Below, piece after piece: positions 22,484 through 33,328 of a stretch of DNA of 64,000 bases. This DNA is from Hyaloscypha bicolor E (taxonomy: Eukaryota; Ascomycota; Leotiomycetes; Helotiales; Hyaloscyphaceae). The DNA lies in contig NW_020194558.1 of NCBI RefSeq assembly GCF_002865645.1, positions 558,001-622,000 on the forward strand, written 5' to 3'. How positions within the stretch are numbered: position 1 is the stretch's first letter; every line of letters begins with the position of its first letter. Below the pieces are notes generated by a model. The model did no database searches, had not been told where the DNA came from, and was given only the letters and a program-made list of their open reading frames with translations. Position numbers and translations under genes: made by a program.

Positions 22484-23630
22484 CTGCACAAAGGAATCAG
22501 CGTTACTTCGTTAAGAAACTCCACCGAGCAAAACTCTCACAGTTTTTCTGTAAAAATTTTCAATTTCTCCGGTAAGATATCTCCATGAGAAGGAACACAC
22601 TCAGGAATGTACATACAATATCAGGACCTAGAGACTTGAGGGATATCTCTGGAGTCGGCCCTGTTGGCTGTTCCCAAGAATATCTTTCCCGAACCTCACT
22701 CGGGTTCTCTCGGATAAAGCGATGGTCTTTCGATCTCGCCGTGACTTTCGGTCTTTTCGCGAATTGCCTTGTTGACGAGGAATTGCCTGACGTTATCGCA
22801 TTTCTGCGCCATTCTGGGACATTGGTGGGAGCCGGCTCTCGTGAGTCCGACATGTAGTTCCCTCAACTCTTCCATTCTCAATTCGAGAAACATCTCGATT
22901 TATATGAATCGGTAATCGTGGGCTTCGCATGCGGAGGCGAGGCTTAGCTTTGGCAACATCGATCCAGTCATCTCATTGACTCATCAATTATGACTGAAAG
23001 AAGCGGTGGGACCACGAGCCACGAGATGACTCTAAAATTTATTCCGCGGTTTGCTAGTGGCCAGGTTAGCGAGTAACTTCGGCACTATCCGAGATCCAGA
23101 ATGCAATATTTGTGAAGATATACTTCTTCTCAACTGTACTGAACTTAATTCAAAAAGCTACAGTTAAAGATACCTCTGAATACCCGCTCTTTCCGAGTGC
23201 AAGAAGTGTTTCTTGCGGCTCGGCTCTTGCGCACGGTGTGCTCCAGAATCACGTGTTAGGCGTGTCCAGGCTAAGCGATGCTATTGGCAGATTTCGCAGG
23301 GGCTGCCAAGCACCTGCTTACTGTACTCCCATCGAGCCCCCCTATTTAGCGGCCCTCGCCTATAATGCGCTTGAGCCCACCTTCCCCTTTCGCTGAGGAA
23401 TTCTTGCCGTGGAAGCTTGGCAAGAGCTGTGATCGAATTACCGCCAATGGTAGTACCCCATGCACACATCGAGCCTTCATTGGCGCGCCATTGAGATTGT
23501 TCCTGCAGCAATTCTCTACTGGCCGCTCAAAAAGTATGGGCCGGGACCAAGGGGTGGGATATAAAGTATTTCCATACGTCGTTGTTGTAGATCATCCAGC
23601 CTGTTCAAGTCTCCTGCTCGCGCTCTCAAT
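22484..23630. other. Intergenic with probable first exon of the F-box-like gene
   Basis: 22484-22860 should contain the 5' exon(s) and promoter of the minus-strand F-box-like gene. The remainder is the promoter of the RNase T2 gene. Two plus-strand ORFs near 23112-23790 have no family features and are not called. Confidence 0.4.
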
Positions 23631-25383
23631 ATGTTGTCCCGTTATTATTTCCTCTTTTTGCCTCTGCTTTTACTTGCATTTGAGGTGGCAGCCAGTTGTA
23701 ATTCAGACAACTGCCTTCGAGCTCTGCGCGCATCCGACGGCCTCGAAGCAGCGGTGTCCTTTTGTGGGACCTTCACATCCGGCCCCGTAACAGCAGCCAG
23801 CGCAATCCCATTATTTGCTGTTGCAGCTTGCACAGGCAATGTTGCAAGTCGAGTGAGCAGTGCGTGTAGCTGTATTGCAACCGCGACGTCCTCACTTTCA
23901 AATATACTGGTAACTTCGATTGTTTCCTCTAGTGATTCGTCCAGCACTTCAGTTTCCATCACAAGCACATCTAGCGCTCCGACCAGCACACCAACATTTC
24001 CCACTGGACCGAAAACCTGTTTGAATCCAAGCCTGAGCTGTCATAATACGACCGTGTTGGAAGACCTGTGCTGTTTTAATGCGCCAGGTGGACAGCTCCT
24101 GTTGACACAGTTCTGGGATACTGCTCCTAGTACTGGTATGTGAAATCTTCAAAATTTCAAAATTTTCTCACATATTTGAAAGAAGAGGATCTCGGGCTAA
24201 TGCCAACTTCAAGGACCAAATAACTCCTGGACCATCCACGGTCTCTGGCCAGATCACTGCGATGGCACTTATGATGCCAACTGTGATGCTTCACGTGAAT
24301 ACACTAACATCACGGCAATTCTCCAGTCATACGGCAAAGCGAATCTGCTGACGTACATGAACATTTATTGGAAAGACTACCAGGGAAGTGACGAGAGTTT
24401 CTGGGAACACGAGTGGGACAAGCACGGAACTTGTATCAGCACATTGAATCCCAGTTGCTACAACGGCTATACTGGCCAAGAAGAAGTAGTTGATTTTTTC
24501 GAGATCGCAGTCTCTCTTTTCAAGGGATTAGATAGTTATGCGGTACGTCGAGATCTTTCCACACATTTTCAGTAGTTGACATACTTCAGACGCTCGCAAA
24601 TGCGGGAATTGTCCCCTCGACCACAGTTACCTACACCTTTGCCCAGATCCAGGACGCATTAACGGCTGCGCACGGCTTCCCCGCCACGATCTCGTGCAGC
24701 GGCGGCCAACTCGATGAGATCTGGTATCACTATAACGTGCTCGGCAGCGTGCAAACCGGGGAATTTGTCCCGACTTCCCCAGATGGGAGCATGTCAAACT
24801 GCGCAGCCACAGGTATCAGCTATGTGCCGAAATACTTGCCCGCTCCCACATCCACGTCCACCAGCAGCGGAGCTACGTCGACCTCGACAGGAACGCCTTA
24901 TCTAGGAAAGGGGTTTTTGCAAGCATATACTGGTGGCGCCAATAAAGGGTGTCTGATTAGCGCTGGCACATGGTACACGACTGGAACATGTGCGACATAC
25001 ACAGCAGCAACTTCCGGTATGTCTCTGTTTACCCGGTTCCTCCTTACTAATCACCGAGTAAACCCGAACTGAATATGTGCAGGATCAGGATTCACGCTCA
25101 CAAGTAGCAAAGGGCCATGTGACATCATCGCAGGTGCATTCTCATGTGCAGCAGGAAACACAGCAGGTATCTTCTCAGTAAGCATTATCTTCAAGATTTC
25201 TGATCACGTTTTGAAAATGTGGAAACTGATATCCAGCAGAGTATTGATGGCTCATTGGCGTACGGTGCAAGCAACACCTTCTATGCTGCGGCTATACCAG
25301 CCGGGTCAGTTCAACAGAAGGTGTTTATTGCCACTGATGCAACTGATACAGTGGAAGTGGACTTTGTTTGGCAGAGTGTTTAA
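23631..25383 (+). CDS. Secreted RNase T2 with N-terminal cysteine module and C-terminal domain
   Basis: Five exons: 23631-24135, 24214-24542, 24590-25016, 25083-25177 and 25237-25383 (500 aa). Introns are 78, 47, 66 and 59 bp and all phases agree; the last acceptor could be 3 bp further on. Residues 1-21 form a signal peptide. Residues 22-95 are a Cys module starting [11 protein letters not shown] and containing [10 protein letters not shown], of the kind seen in other fungal secreted proteins. A Ser/Thr-rich linker follows. The catalytic domain has both RNase T2 signatures: [14 protein letters not shown] (His177) and [12 protein letters not shown] (Glu235, Lys238, His239 region). It should hydrolyse single-stranded RNA through 2',3'-cyclic intermediates, outside the cell or in the vacuole. 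A second S/T linker near 385 leads to a C-terminal beta-rich domain of about 100 aa, as in Rny1-type enzymes. All catalytic residues are present. Confidence 0.92.
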
Positions 25384-26017
25384 TTGAAGTTTCACTTAAT
25401 GAGACGCTAATAATAACACTCCTTCCTTTCCACCTAACCACCACATTTTTGTTACTTCTTTTAGTGCCATTTCCCATGCGCTGCACACTGCGCATAAATC
25501 AGATCTCTTCCAAGGTACGCGGTTACTCAACGTGTGCTCAGGCTACTCATCCTCGACTCATGTTGAAGTGACCGCGATACGAGTCTCTAGACTAGAACTG
25601 AACAAACTAGAGAGGGAATTAACATAGAATATATGGGTATTCAGGGGCTGCAGGAATAAAACAGTCTCTTTGGTGGCAGAGGTAGTATAGGTTAAGCGAG
25701 CCCCTTGCGTAGGTTCGGCTACCGATGCCGAATAGAGGCAGAATAACAATGGGCATTGTTCAAGATATCCCTTGTCCGAATTTCCTTGTCTTTCTTATAT
25801 CCCTTGTAAAAAAAAACTTGTTGCAGGCTACCCCATATACGAGCGAGCAAAGAGTTATGCATACCTTTGTTCCTCCATTCACTTATTGTTCTATATTGCT
25901 GAGATACTCCTCTCTACCTCGAAACTCGAAAATGAGACATTGAATCTTTGATGCGAGAACAGGGTAAATTGGTGAAATATAGGTTGGGGTTCTTTGCAGG
26001 GGAAATGAAGGCAGTAA
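25384..26017. other. Intergenic, no gene
   Basis: 3' region of the RNase T2 gene and promoter of the first zinc-finger gene. No repeats or RNA genes were recognised. Confidence 0.4.
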
Positions 26018-27043
26018 ATGACTTCCTTGAAATGCACATACACGAATTTCAGCATGGAAACTCTGTTAACCGCCGACAGCTTTATGGGATATGAAAATTA
26101 TTCTCCATTGGAGCTGACCGAAGCTTTAGAGATGGACCAAGGCTTTACGCTCCCCCCAGTATACTCCGAAGCAACATACCTTTTAGATGTTATGTCTCAA
26201 AGCAACCAAGACACAGGAGGATATAGCGGTATGGATAGATTGCCCGCCACGGAACCTATTACGGACATAATCCAAGACACATATCCGGATGAAAACATGA
26301 GTGGCTTCCCCTTGAGTGAGATTGAATCTCATCCGCAACTCGACACTTCTCTGGAACGAGGAGCTGGGGCAGAAACTGAAGGAGCAGATACCAGAAGGGA
26401 AACGCAGGGAGCAGAAGAGCGGCGACCAGAATTATATTCATTCCCGTCTTAGAATGGCCCTAAACGGAGGCTGTTCGATCCCATTGAAATTATGGATCCA
26501 GAAAGTTGGGACCATTATCTTTCCGCTGTGGAAGCTGAACGGTATGCAGAACAAGAAGCCCGGGAGCGACCATTTCCTTGTCCACAATGTGGAAAGAGGT
26601 ACAAGACCAAGAAATATCTCGCTGAACACATTCGAGGCGTCCACGTGCGGGAAATGAGATTCACCTGCGGAATTTGCGGAAAGGGTTTCTTCTGGCATGC
26701 TGATTTCAAAATCCATAAGCAGCGCAAGATGCCTTGCAAGCCCGCAAAATCCCCCTTCGCTCCTCTACCAACTGCTATCCCTTCTGCTTGTCATCTGAGT
26801 AACCAAGAAGAAGTTCAAGAACACCTCGAGCACCAAAACGATGAGCGGCCATTCCGGTGCCCGAACCCAAAGTGTGGGAAGTCTTACAAGACGAAGGGGG
26901 CACTCAGTGAACACTTTCGCGGGGTTCACCAACATGAGATCAGATGGAATTGCGCAAGATGTGGCAGAGGCTTCTTTTTTCACAGTGCTTACTATTCTCA
27001 TCAAAACCTCAAGACTCCTTGTGCTCCAAAAGAGGTTACTTGA
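26018..27043 (+). pseudogene. C2H2 zinc-finger protein A, in-frame TAG at 26450
   Basis: One frame runs from 26018 to the TGA at 27043 (341 sense codons) and is interrupted only by a TAG at 26450-26452. The first part is acidic, an activation-domain-like N-terminus (MDQGFTLPPVYSEATYLLDV). After the stop the frame continues directly into RLFDPIEIMDPESWDHYL and four fingers. Fingers 1 and 3 are ordinary C2H2 (FPCPQCGKRY...H...H; FRCPNPKCGKSYKTKG...H...H). Fingers 2 and 4 are CX2CX12HX6C (CGICGKGFF...HKQRKMPC; CARCGRGFF...HQNLKTPC). A GTGAGA donor at about 26303 paired with the acceptor at the TAG would remove the stop but runs into TAA three codons later, so splicing does not rescue it. If the stop holds, the fingers could only be made from the ATG at 26492 (183 aa). 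It is the first of three tandem paralogues. Confidence 0.7.
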
Positions 27044-27856
27044 GTACTAACGAACTTAGGTCCCGGCCAGTATCGTACCTCCTTCCTTTCGTGGGCTGCA
27101 GGAACCAGAGAATAAACCAAGCTTTGTTAAGAATACTTTCCATTTCCCAAATAAACTTTGTGCTAGATTGTGAACTTTAACCTCAAAGCCGTGATTCGCC
27201 TGACAAACAACTATGATTTTACTCTATATTGATAAAATCTACTCTTCACCTGCGCGCGACTAAACAAGTGAGTAAAAGCAAAGCCTTGATGTTCCGCACA
27301 GCTCCAATAGCGGTCGATGCCTCTAAATATTAGCAAACATCGCTATGGGGGTATATCAGGTAAGTGAAGGAGATGTGGTCATATGTAATGATCCTTTTTG
27401 TGGAGGAAGTGGAAGAGAGCAGTGTCACGTGGAGGTCCCTCGGTGCTCTAGAACACCCCTCTCTGAAGTGGTATATTGAAATGCTGCCCGCAAGCTTTAA
27501 GCTTGCTCACCGGTACTTTTATTTGCAGGTACAGTGGCTTTGCTGAAGGAGTGTTTTGTTGGAATTGTCTGTAATAAAGCCATTTGTTATGGTCCTTGGA
27601 GAGAGAGTGTGGTTTTGGAGCCTGGGCGAGACACAATCGCACAAAGCCTTTTATACATGCCTTTATTATTCTTGGCTATGTTCCAAGACATCTGGTATAT
27701 TTCTCAGATTTCAATTACCAATTGTTCAGTGGGCAGCGTTGACTGTTTCCAAACGAGGACACCAGGCGAACAGAACCTGCTTGGGAAACATAAAAGCTAA
27801 GGTTTATCCTATCCGCTAAGTAAATTAACGGCTGTCCAGATTTTTACAAAACTTCC
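27044..27856. other. Intergenic within the zinc-finger array
   Basis: Short plus-strand ORFs have no finger motifs. Treated as 3' UTR of gene A and promoter of gene B. Confidence 0.4.
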
Positions 27857-29137
27857 ATGAGCATCCACAGAATCAATATGGAAAATCCACACAACCTAGA
27901 CCGAGCTAAGATGTCTGCTACTATCAACATCAACAGAATCAGTATTTACAGTCTACTCAACGTGGACCAGTCTATGATATCCGACGCCTCGAACGTCAAC
28001 AGAATCATGGCCGCTCTACCCAACGCTGGCCAATTTATGATATCTGATCTTCCAATAGACTTAAAAAAAGATTCCGGAATGGACAAGGAGAGCATGACTT
28101 CCCCGACAACCAAGCAAGCTCTGATTCCGCCACAGTTCGCTGCCTCTGCCGGCAAAAGGGGCATTAAAGCCAAGAAACATCGCTGTCCGGAGTGTGTGAA
28201 CCGCTTCACCACCAAAGATGTTCTAAATGTGCATATTCGCAGCGTCCATAGACGCAAAAGGAACCACATATGCGGGAAGTGTGGTTATGCCTTCTTCGCC
28301 AAATCAGAACTCAAGAGACATCTACGACGGAAGACCCCCTGCCAGCCAGCTATATCCAAATCTGGCGAGATCACCGATGATACCTCAACGACGATGGAGA
28401 TATCCAATTTCAGAATGGAAATGAACCTCGAATCCCTTGGGGATCTGGATATGGGCGGGGAGGAAACAGCACCCTTGCCTCCTCTGCCATTACCAGGGAA
28501 ATACAATTTCGAAACGAGCCAGGAATACATCGACCTGGAAACCCCAATGCCGATTGTAGCAGGCTCTGGAAAAGGTCCAAGTATGTTTCTCAATGACATT
28601 GACAGTGACGACCAGGCACCGCCATCTCCCTACCAGTCTGCACTGGAAAATGTCCAAACTCAAACGCAGATTCAGTCTCAAGCGCACCTCAACCTCCAAT
28701 TAGTATTTGAGGGCTGGCTAGAAGAAGAAAGTCAAGTGCCGCCTTCGAGCCCCCGGGAAATTATGGATAGGTTATTCCAAGTGGGCTTCAAGCAGCTGGA
28801 TCTTGACGACTTAGAGGGAGCCGAAAACGAATCGGAAACGGAAGTCGGACGAGAAGGTGAAGAAACCTCCCAAGTTTATCCCGAACCCAGAGTCATCAAA
28901 GGAAAATTTGAGTGTCATGTGTGTAAGCGGGCTTTCTCTTACCGCGGAAACTTACATCAACACCTCAATGGTGGGCATACTCCTCATCATTGTGCAGTGG
29001 AAGGTTGTATTGAGGCGTTCAGGTTGGAGTCAGAACTCAGGGCCCATATAATGGAAATACACTACGGTATGGAGAACACATATGCCTGGAGTGTAAGCGT
29101 TCATTCTTCGTCGAACTCAATTGCGGCAGACACATGA
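27857..29137 (+). CDS. C2H2 zinc-finger protein B, frameshift in last finger
   Basis: 426-codon ORF. The Asn/Met-rich N-terminus is followed by a finger pair near residues 105-160: HRCPECVNRFTTKDVLNVHI then CGKCGYAFFAKSELKRHLRR, the second of the CX2CX12HX6C type. A long acidic/Pro/Gln linker of about 200 aa follows, then two C-terminal fingers (FECHVCKRAFSYRGNLHQHL; HHCAVEGCIEAFRL...H...H). The frame ends in unstructured sequence. In another frame, directly after 29065, a complete additional finger is encoded (HICLECKRSFFVELNCGRHM then KKDH), reaching about 29150. A 1-bp loss or 2-bp gain near 29065-29070 has therefore cut off a fifth finger. The protein could still be made without it. Nuclear DNA-binding regulator by family. 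Confidence 0.75.
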   Translation: MSIHRINMENPHNLDRAKMSATININRISIYSLLNVDQSMISDASNVNRIMAALPNAGQFMISDLPIDLKKDSGMDKESMTSPTTKQALIPPQFAASAGKRGIKAKKHRCPECVNRFTTKDVLNVHIRSVHRRKRNHICGKCGYAFFAKSELKRHLRRKTPCQPAISKSGEITDDTSTTMEISNFRMEMNLESLGDLDMGGEETAPLPPLPLPGKYNFETSQEYIDLETPMPIVAGSGKGPSMFLNDIDSDDQAPPSPYQSALENVQTQTQIQSQAHLNLQLVFEGWLEEESQVPPSSPREIMDRLFQVGFKQLDLDDLEGAENESETEVGREGEETSQVYPEPRVIKGKFECHVCKRAFSYRGNLHQHLNGGHTPHHCAVEGCIEAFRLESELRAHIMEIHYGMENTYAWSVSVHSSSNSIAADT

Positions 29138-29964
29138 AAAAGGACCACGGTAAGATCTCAGATTTCATCGTCGCCACGAAAATTAGAAGCTTGTAACAAA
29201 TTACTTTTGACGCACTTATTAGAGGCTGTCGAAAAATCTAGTCTGCCAAAGACGAGAACTATGCCTCAATATCATCCTTGCTTTCCCTTTTTGGGGCTTC
29301 CTGCAAATTGCGAACACGGATTGTAGATCAACACAAAATTAATAAATCCAAACTGTATACTCTTTTCCTCATATCACTGCATGAAACTGTCACTAACTGT
29401 AAAAGCCAACTATTGCTCATAATTAATATACGAACTTTGAAAAAATGAAAAAATGAAAAAACTGTGCGTCTGTACAATCCTCGGCACTGCCCTGGTAATC
29501 CTAAATTTAACGGCAGCCAATTTATGACATCACTACCTTAACTTTTGTTCGATACATTAAAACTAGAGGTCGGCTCTCAATCCTCGTTTCTCGGTGGCAA
29601 AAGTAGCGGTCGTCGTTACACCAAAATTAGGGGGTTCACAACAGCCCTTTTGTTCTTGAAAACAATAGATTTGTTTACGAAAGCACTTTCTTTTATTTCT
29701 TAGAACAAAGGCTTATCATGGCCTTTATTAGATAGTAGATTGTAATTCTAGCTAAAACAAATACACAAAGAGAAGATTACTTAAATTTAAGTCTCTGGAA
29801 GTACTTCCTTTATAGTCTCTCACTTTCACTATTTAAGTGCTTTGAGTAAGAGAACAATACTCAACTATAGGAAATAAAGCAAGGGCTTCCTTCCAAGTGA
29901 AACTCAGCAGCTTAGAACCAACCCAACAACTTCCTCTCTCCTAGGAAACTCCCTACTCATCGAT
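29138..29964. other. Intergenic within the zinc-finger array
   Basis: Begins with the displaced fifth finger of gene B (to about 29150), then AT-rich spacer without coding signal, then the CT-rich, CAAC-rich leader of gene C. Confidence 0.45.
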
Positions 29965-30615
29965 ATGACTCATAATCCAAGCACCTCTAACCAATTTTTG
30001 GGCTTCGATCCTTCGATGGAGCCGAATATAGAATGGTCCATGGACGTCGGCAGCTGGGATTTCACAGATCTCGGATCTCACGAAGAGTTCGTTAATTTTG
30101 GGGGAATGGACATGGAAAGCTGGGACACATACATGTCGCAGTCTGCAGAACTTGATTGTTGTGTAAAAACAGGCGGTGAAACCGAGATGGTGAGCTCAGT
30201 GAAGACACAGAATGAGCCCATGAGTTTCAATACTCGAAATGAAATCGAAGCCATCCTGAGCCTAGATTGTCATCTCTGCATGCACGCATTCTCATGTGAG
30301 AAGGATCGAGATCGGCACTTCAGGAACAGTCACAGAGAAGAGCGGCCATTTCGATGCCCGAAGCCAGATTGTGAGAAGTCTTACAAGTCGAAGGCTCATG
30401 TCAATGTCCACGTCCGTAACTCGCACGATCGGGAGAAGCAATACGTCTGCGGTCAATGTAACCGTGGATTTTTCTGGAGATGGGAACGAGATAGGCATGT
30501 AAACGTCCAACACCTTAAAATCAAGGAATTCCAATGCGAGGTCTGTGGTGAGACTTTCGGCCATAAATCAAGGCTGAAGTATCATGTGCAGAGTAAAGCT
30601 GGTTGCAAAGGCTGA
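29965..30615 (+). CDS. C2H2 zinc-finger protein C (216 aa, intact)
   Basis: Single-exon, uninterrupted third member of the array. The acidic N-terminus (MEPNIEWSMDVGSWDFTDLG; MESWDTYMSQSAELD) resembles gene A (DPIEIMDPESWDHYL). Four C-terminal fingers follow: DCHLCMHAFSCEKDRDRH, FRCPKPDCEKSYKSKAHVNV, YVCGQCNRGFFWRWERDRHV and a terminal FQCEVCGETFGHKSRLKYHV ending in SKAGC, again CX2CX12HX6C. The close match of RPFRCPKPDCEKSYKSKA with gene A's RPFRCPNPKCGKSYKTKG shows direct duplication. The leader just upstream is CT- and CAAC-rich, as in expressed fungal genes. Probable nuclear transcription regulator; target unknown. Confidence 0.85.
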   Translation: MTHNPSTSNQFLGFDPSMEPNIEWSMDVGSWDFTDLGSHEEFVNFGGMDMESWDTYMSQSAELDCCVKTGGETEMVSSVKTQNEPMSFNTRNEIEAILSLDCHLCMHAFSCEKDRDRHFRNSHREERPFRCPKPDCEKSYKSKAHVNVHVRNSHDREKQYVCGQCNRGFFWRWERDRHVNVQHLKIKEFQCEVCGETFGHKSRLKYHVQSKAGCKG

Positions 30616-31155
30616 TCGTTCTTGTTCCCGCTTTACTGTGGCACCGCTTATTACATAGTCACATTATCAAACTCTATACCTCGATACAAGTTATAATTCT
30701 CAGCCATAGAACTTAATACACTGTTTGATTTCCTCCACGTGAAGCTGTTTTCCATACTAAGAATCGCAAACTGTGTGTAAAGGCCATTCAGTATTATTGT
30801 CTTTGTCATAGACCCCATACTACCGGTTTATTAGCTATTTACCTGATTTACTTGGACATTAGGCTTTTGCAAGTTTGTTGTTCCTCGAAAACACGATTTG
30901 CCTTTGCATTAAAGGGATAATTGTGTGTTTGTATGAGAGGTAATCTCTAGAAAAGCAATACTCGTGCTTATAAAGACCCTTGGGTCAAGGCTCTCTCACT
31001 TTCTCCCCAAATCACTAGGAAATGTATCAGCAAATTTACATTTGCTTAAATTGTGCCAAGGTGACGCGATATTGGCCGTGGCCAAGGCATTCGCCTTTGG
31101 CGGGGAGAAATGCGGCGGGTGCTAAGACCTTGTTGTAAATTTGCCTCTAGACGTC
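30616..31155. other. Intergenic, AT-rich
   Basis: 3' flank of zinc-finger gene C followed by an AT-rich promoter-like stretch. No gene. Confidence 0.4.
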
Positions 31156-31166
31156 TATATATATAG
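31156..31166 (+). promoter_or_regulatory. TATA box candidate
   Basis: TATATATATAG followed by a pyrimidine-rich stretch and then a CAAC-rich leader, the usual order in well-expressed fungal promoters. It lies about 205 bp upstream of the ATG at 31371. Confidence 0.45.
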
Positions 31167-31370
31167 TGCCCTTTTCCCTCCAACTCCGACCTTTCTTCCA
31201 AAAACAACTTTCCCCACGACAGATCTTTCACAACCAACAACAACCAAGCGTGTCCTCACTTGATCCTAAGCCTCGCAACATTCGCGACCAATACATAGCA
31301 TCAGACCTCTAGCCAACAACCTTCTTGGCAGGTTCCCTCGATTCAACTCGAGTGCTCTCCCTCCCAACAT

Positions 31371-31724
31371 ATGAAACTAACCAATTTGCTTCAGGAATCT
31401 ACGTCACCTTTCTCCACCAAGTCTTCCACCGCTGAGTGGGATCTTGTATCCGAACCTTCTGTTGCCCTTTCAGTCGTTTCCGTCGAAGGCTTTGGGTTGG
31501 TAAACCAGCATCCAGCGCCAGCCGAATGCGAAATATAGTCCGCAGCCGAATGGGATAGTTCATCCGGACAATCCATTGCGCCATTAGTCGTCTCCGACCA
31601 TGGATTGTTGCTCGTAGGTGAGCATCGACCACAAGCAGAAGCCAATAGCCAGCCTGTGGCTGAGTGGCTTAACACCAACGTTGGCGAGATGGCCGCACCA
31701 GAGTCTCAGCTCAAGATATTTTAA
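31371..31724 (+). pseudogene. Short repeat-containing protein, in-frame TAG at 31536
   Basis: The frame is open from ATG 31371 to TAA 31722-31724 (117 sense codons) except for TAG at 31536-31538. The protein contains an imperfect repeat: STAEWDLVSEPSVALSVVSV, then SAAEWDSSSGQSIAPLVVSD, and a third start (PVAEWL). The stop aligns with Gln (CAG) in the third repeat, so one C-to-T change explains it. If the stop is real the product is 55 aa. Alternatively a 39-bp GTAAAC...ATATAG segment would be removed as an intron without shifting frame, but 39 bp is shorter than any other intron here. The TATA box and CT/CAAC-rich leader upstream suggest it is or was expressed. Family unknown. Confidence 0.45.
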
Positions 31725-32215
31725 TGAAAGGATCTATATATTACGCTTCCCCTATATCTGAGTAATACCAGCCCCATCTCCGATACCTATCCCTATTAAC
31801 CCGTCTCCAATCATCCCTCCGTCCAAGTCGATATACAACCCTGCATTCTCTGAAATCGTCCTACGGACCCTGTGGCTTTTCCTGTACAAAGTGACCGGGG
31901 CGCCTGCATCTATTCTGCGGTGGCCAGTACCGCCACAATTCTCGAGTTCGATGGTACGATTGTGGCCACAGTTGTAGTGGACTGTGTGTAGGTAAAATAT
32001 TTTGGTAAGCTTTTGATGCCGCTGCTGGTCTAATTTGCTGTTCGAGTTTCTTTATAGAGTTAGTGTGGGAAGGAAAGAGGAGTGAAGATTAATAAAAGGT
32101 GAGGGCAGATGTTCTCTAGAAATTTTAATACCTTTCTTCCAGGCCAAGTCGTGAATGTCACAAAGTATGCTATGAACAAGCAAGAGCAAATTTGAGTCCC
32201 ACTACAAATGGACCA
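31725..32215. other. Intergenic between convergent genes
   Basis: No coding signal; 3' flanks of the convergent neighbours. Confidence 0.4.
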
Positions 32216-33328
32216 CTACTTTGCGACTCTCTCAGGTGTCCACATACATTCGCAATCAGACAAACACTCATGCTTCCCAACAGGAGCATACCCCTCAAGC
32301 CCATCCCTCAATTCCTGCAACACAACCCCTCTATCTTTTACAACACTCACAATCGGCCTGTTCCACCCCACCAACGCCCTCTCCATGACAACATCACCCC
32401 TGATCTGTTCCCTAACCTCGAACAAATATTTTTCCCCCTCAGCCTCTTCGTCCACTTCCACTCTATCCACCGCTGCCAACCCTAGGTAACGGGGGAGAGT
32501 CAGCAATTGCTCGATTGAGATTGTTTCGGGAGAGGACATTAACTTAAGAAAATCTCATGAAACAGCCGTAATAGGAAAGGGTTTCTACCCCCAACACCTA
32601 CAGCCCGCGGACTTCTTCCCCTCATCCCCAACAAAGCAAACCCAAAGCCTTTCCAAACTTTTGAACTGCTTCAAAGCCCCAAGATTCCCAAACGTGTAAT
32701 CTTTCCTCCAGCTATAATACGGAAGCGCCAAATTCCTCGCACTCTCAACCACATCTCTCTCCAACCACCTAACCAGAACAGAGAGACTCGACACTTTCCT
32801 CGTCGACGGCGGATCCGCCAGAAACAGGACATCGATGTCAGGATTAAACAACACTGGAGTGGCTCTCGTTGATTCTGGATGGAAGTAAAAGACACTCTCC
32901 CGCTCATCGCTCTTCCCTTCCTCCATAAGTTGCCACCCACACCCCTGCACAATTCCCCTCTCCTCCCAGTCAGGCCCATCTTCAAACCTCTGATACCCCG
33001 CCCTCCTCATCTCCATCTCCCCCAAAACTTTCACCCCACCCACCACTCTCCACTTCTTCAACACCAAGCTCCTCGCCTCACGGCTCACATGCATCAATAC
33101 AGGTACATCTTGACGAGGGGATTGTAAATCGTCGACGAATCTCCGCGCCCGCTTTGGGATGGCTGGAGATGGAACTGCCGGATTGGAATTAGAAAGTTGT
33201 TGCCGCTCATTTGATTCTGTGGAGATGGCGATGACGTCCACAATTCTCGGGGCCGGGAGGAGATACGACCAGATTTTGAGCCGGAGCTCGAGAGGGAGAG
33301 AAGGGAAAGGGCGGAATGTGGAGGTCAT
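32216..33328 (-). CDS. 2EXR-domain protein
   Basis: Exon 1 is 33328-32602. The N-terminus reads FRPFPSLPLELRLKIWSYLL, the hallmark of the fungal 2EXR domain. It continues with VPVLMHVSREARSLVLKKW and FNPDIDVLFL, both typical of the family. Exon 2 is 32553-32216, with a 48-bp GTAGGT...CATGAG intron that keeps phase (354 aa in all). The acceptor choice is uncertain; one about 60 bp downstream also keeps phase. Exon 2 is acidic and ends in a Cys-rich CLSDCECMW. 2EXR proteins are numerous in filamentous fungi and their biochemical role is not established. No signal peptide or membrane segment is present. Confidence 0.75.

Noticed and set aside
26303..26452. Intron removing the TAG in zinc-finger gene A
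   Set aside because: The only good donor gives a phase that runs into TAA three codons after the acceptor.
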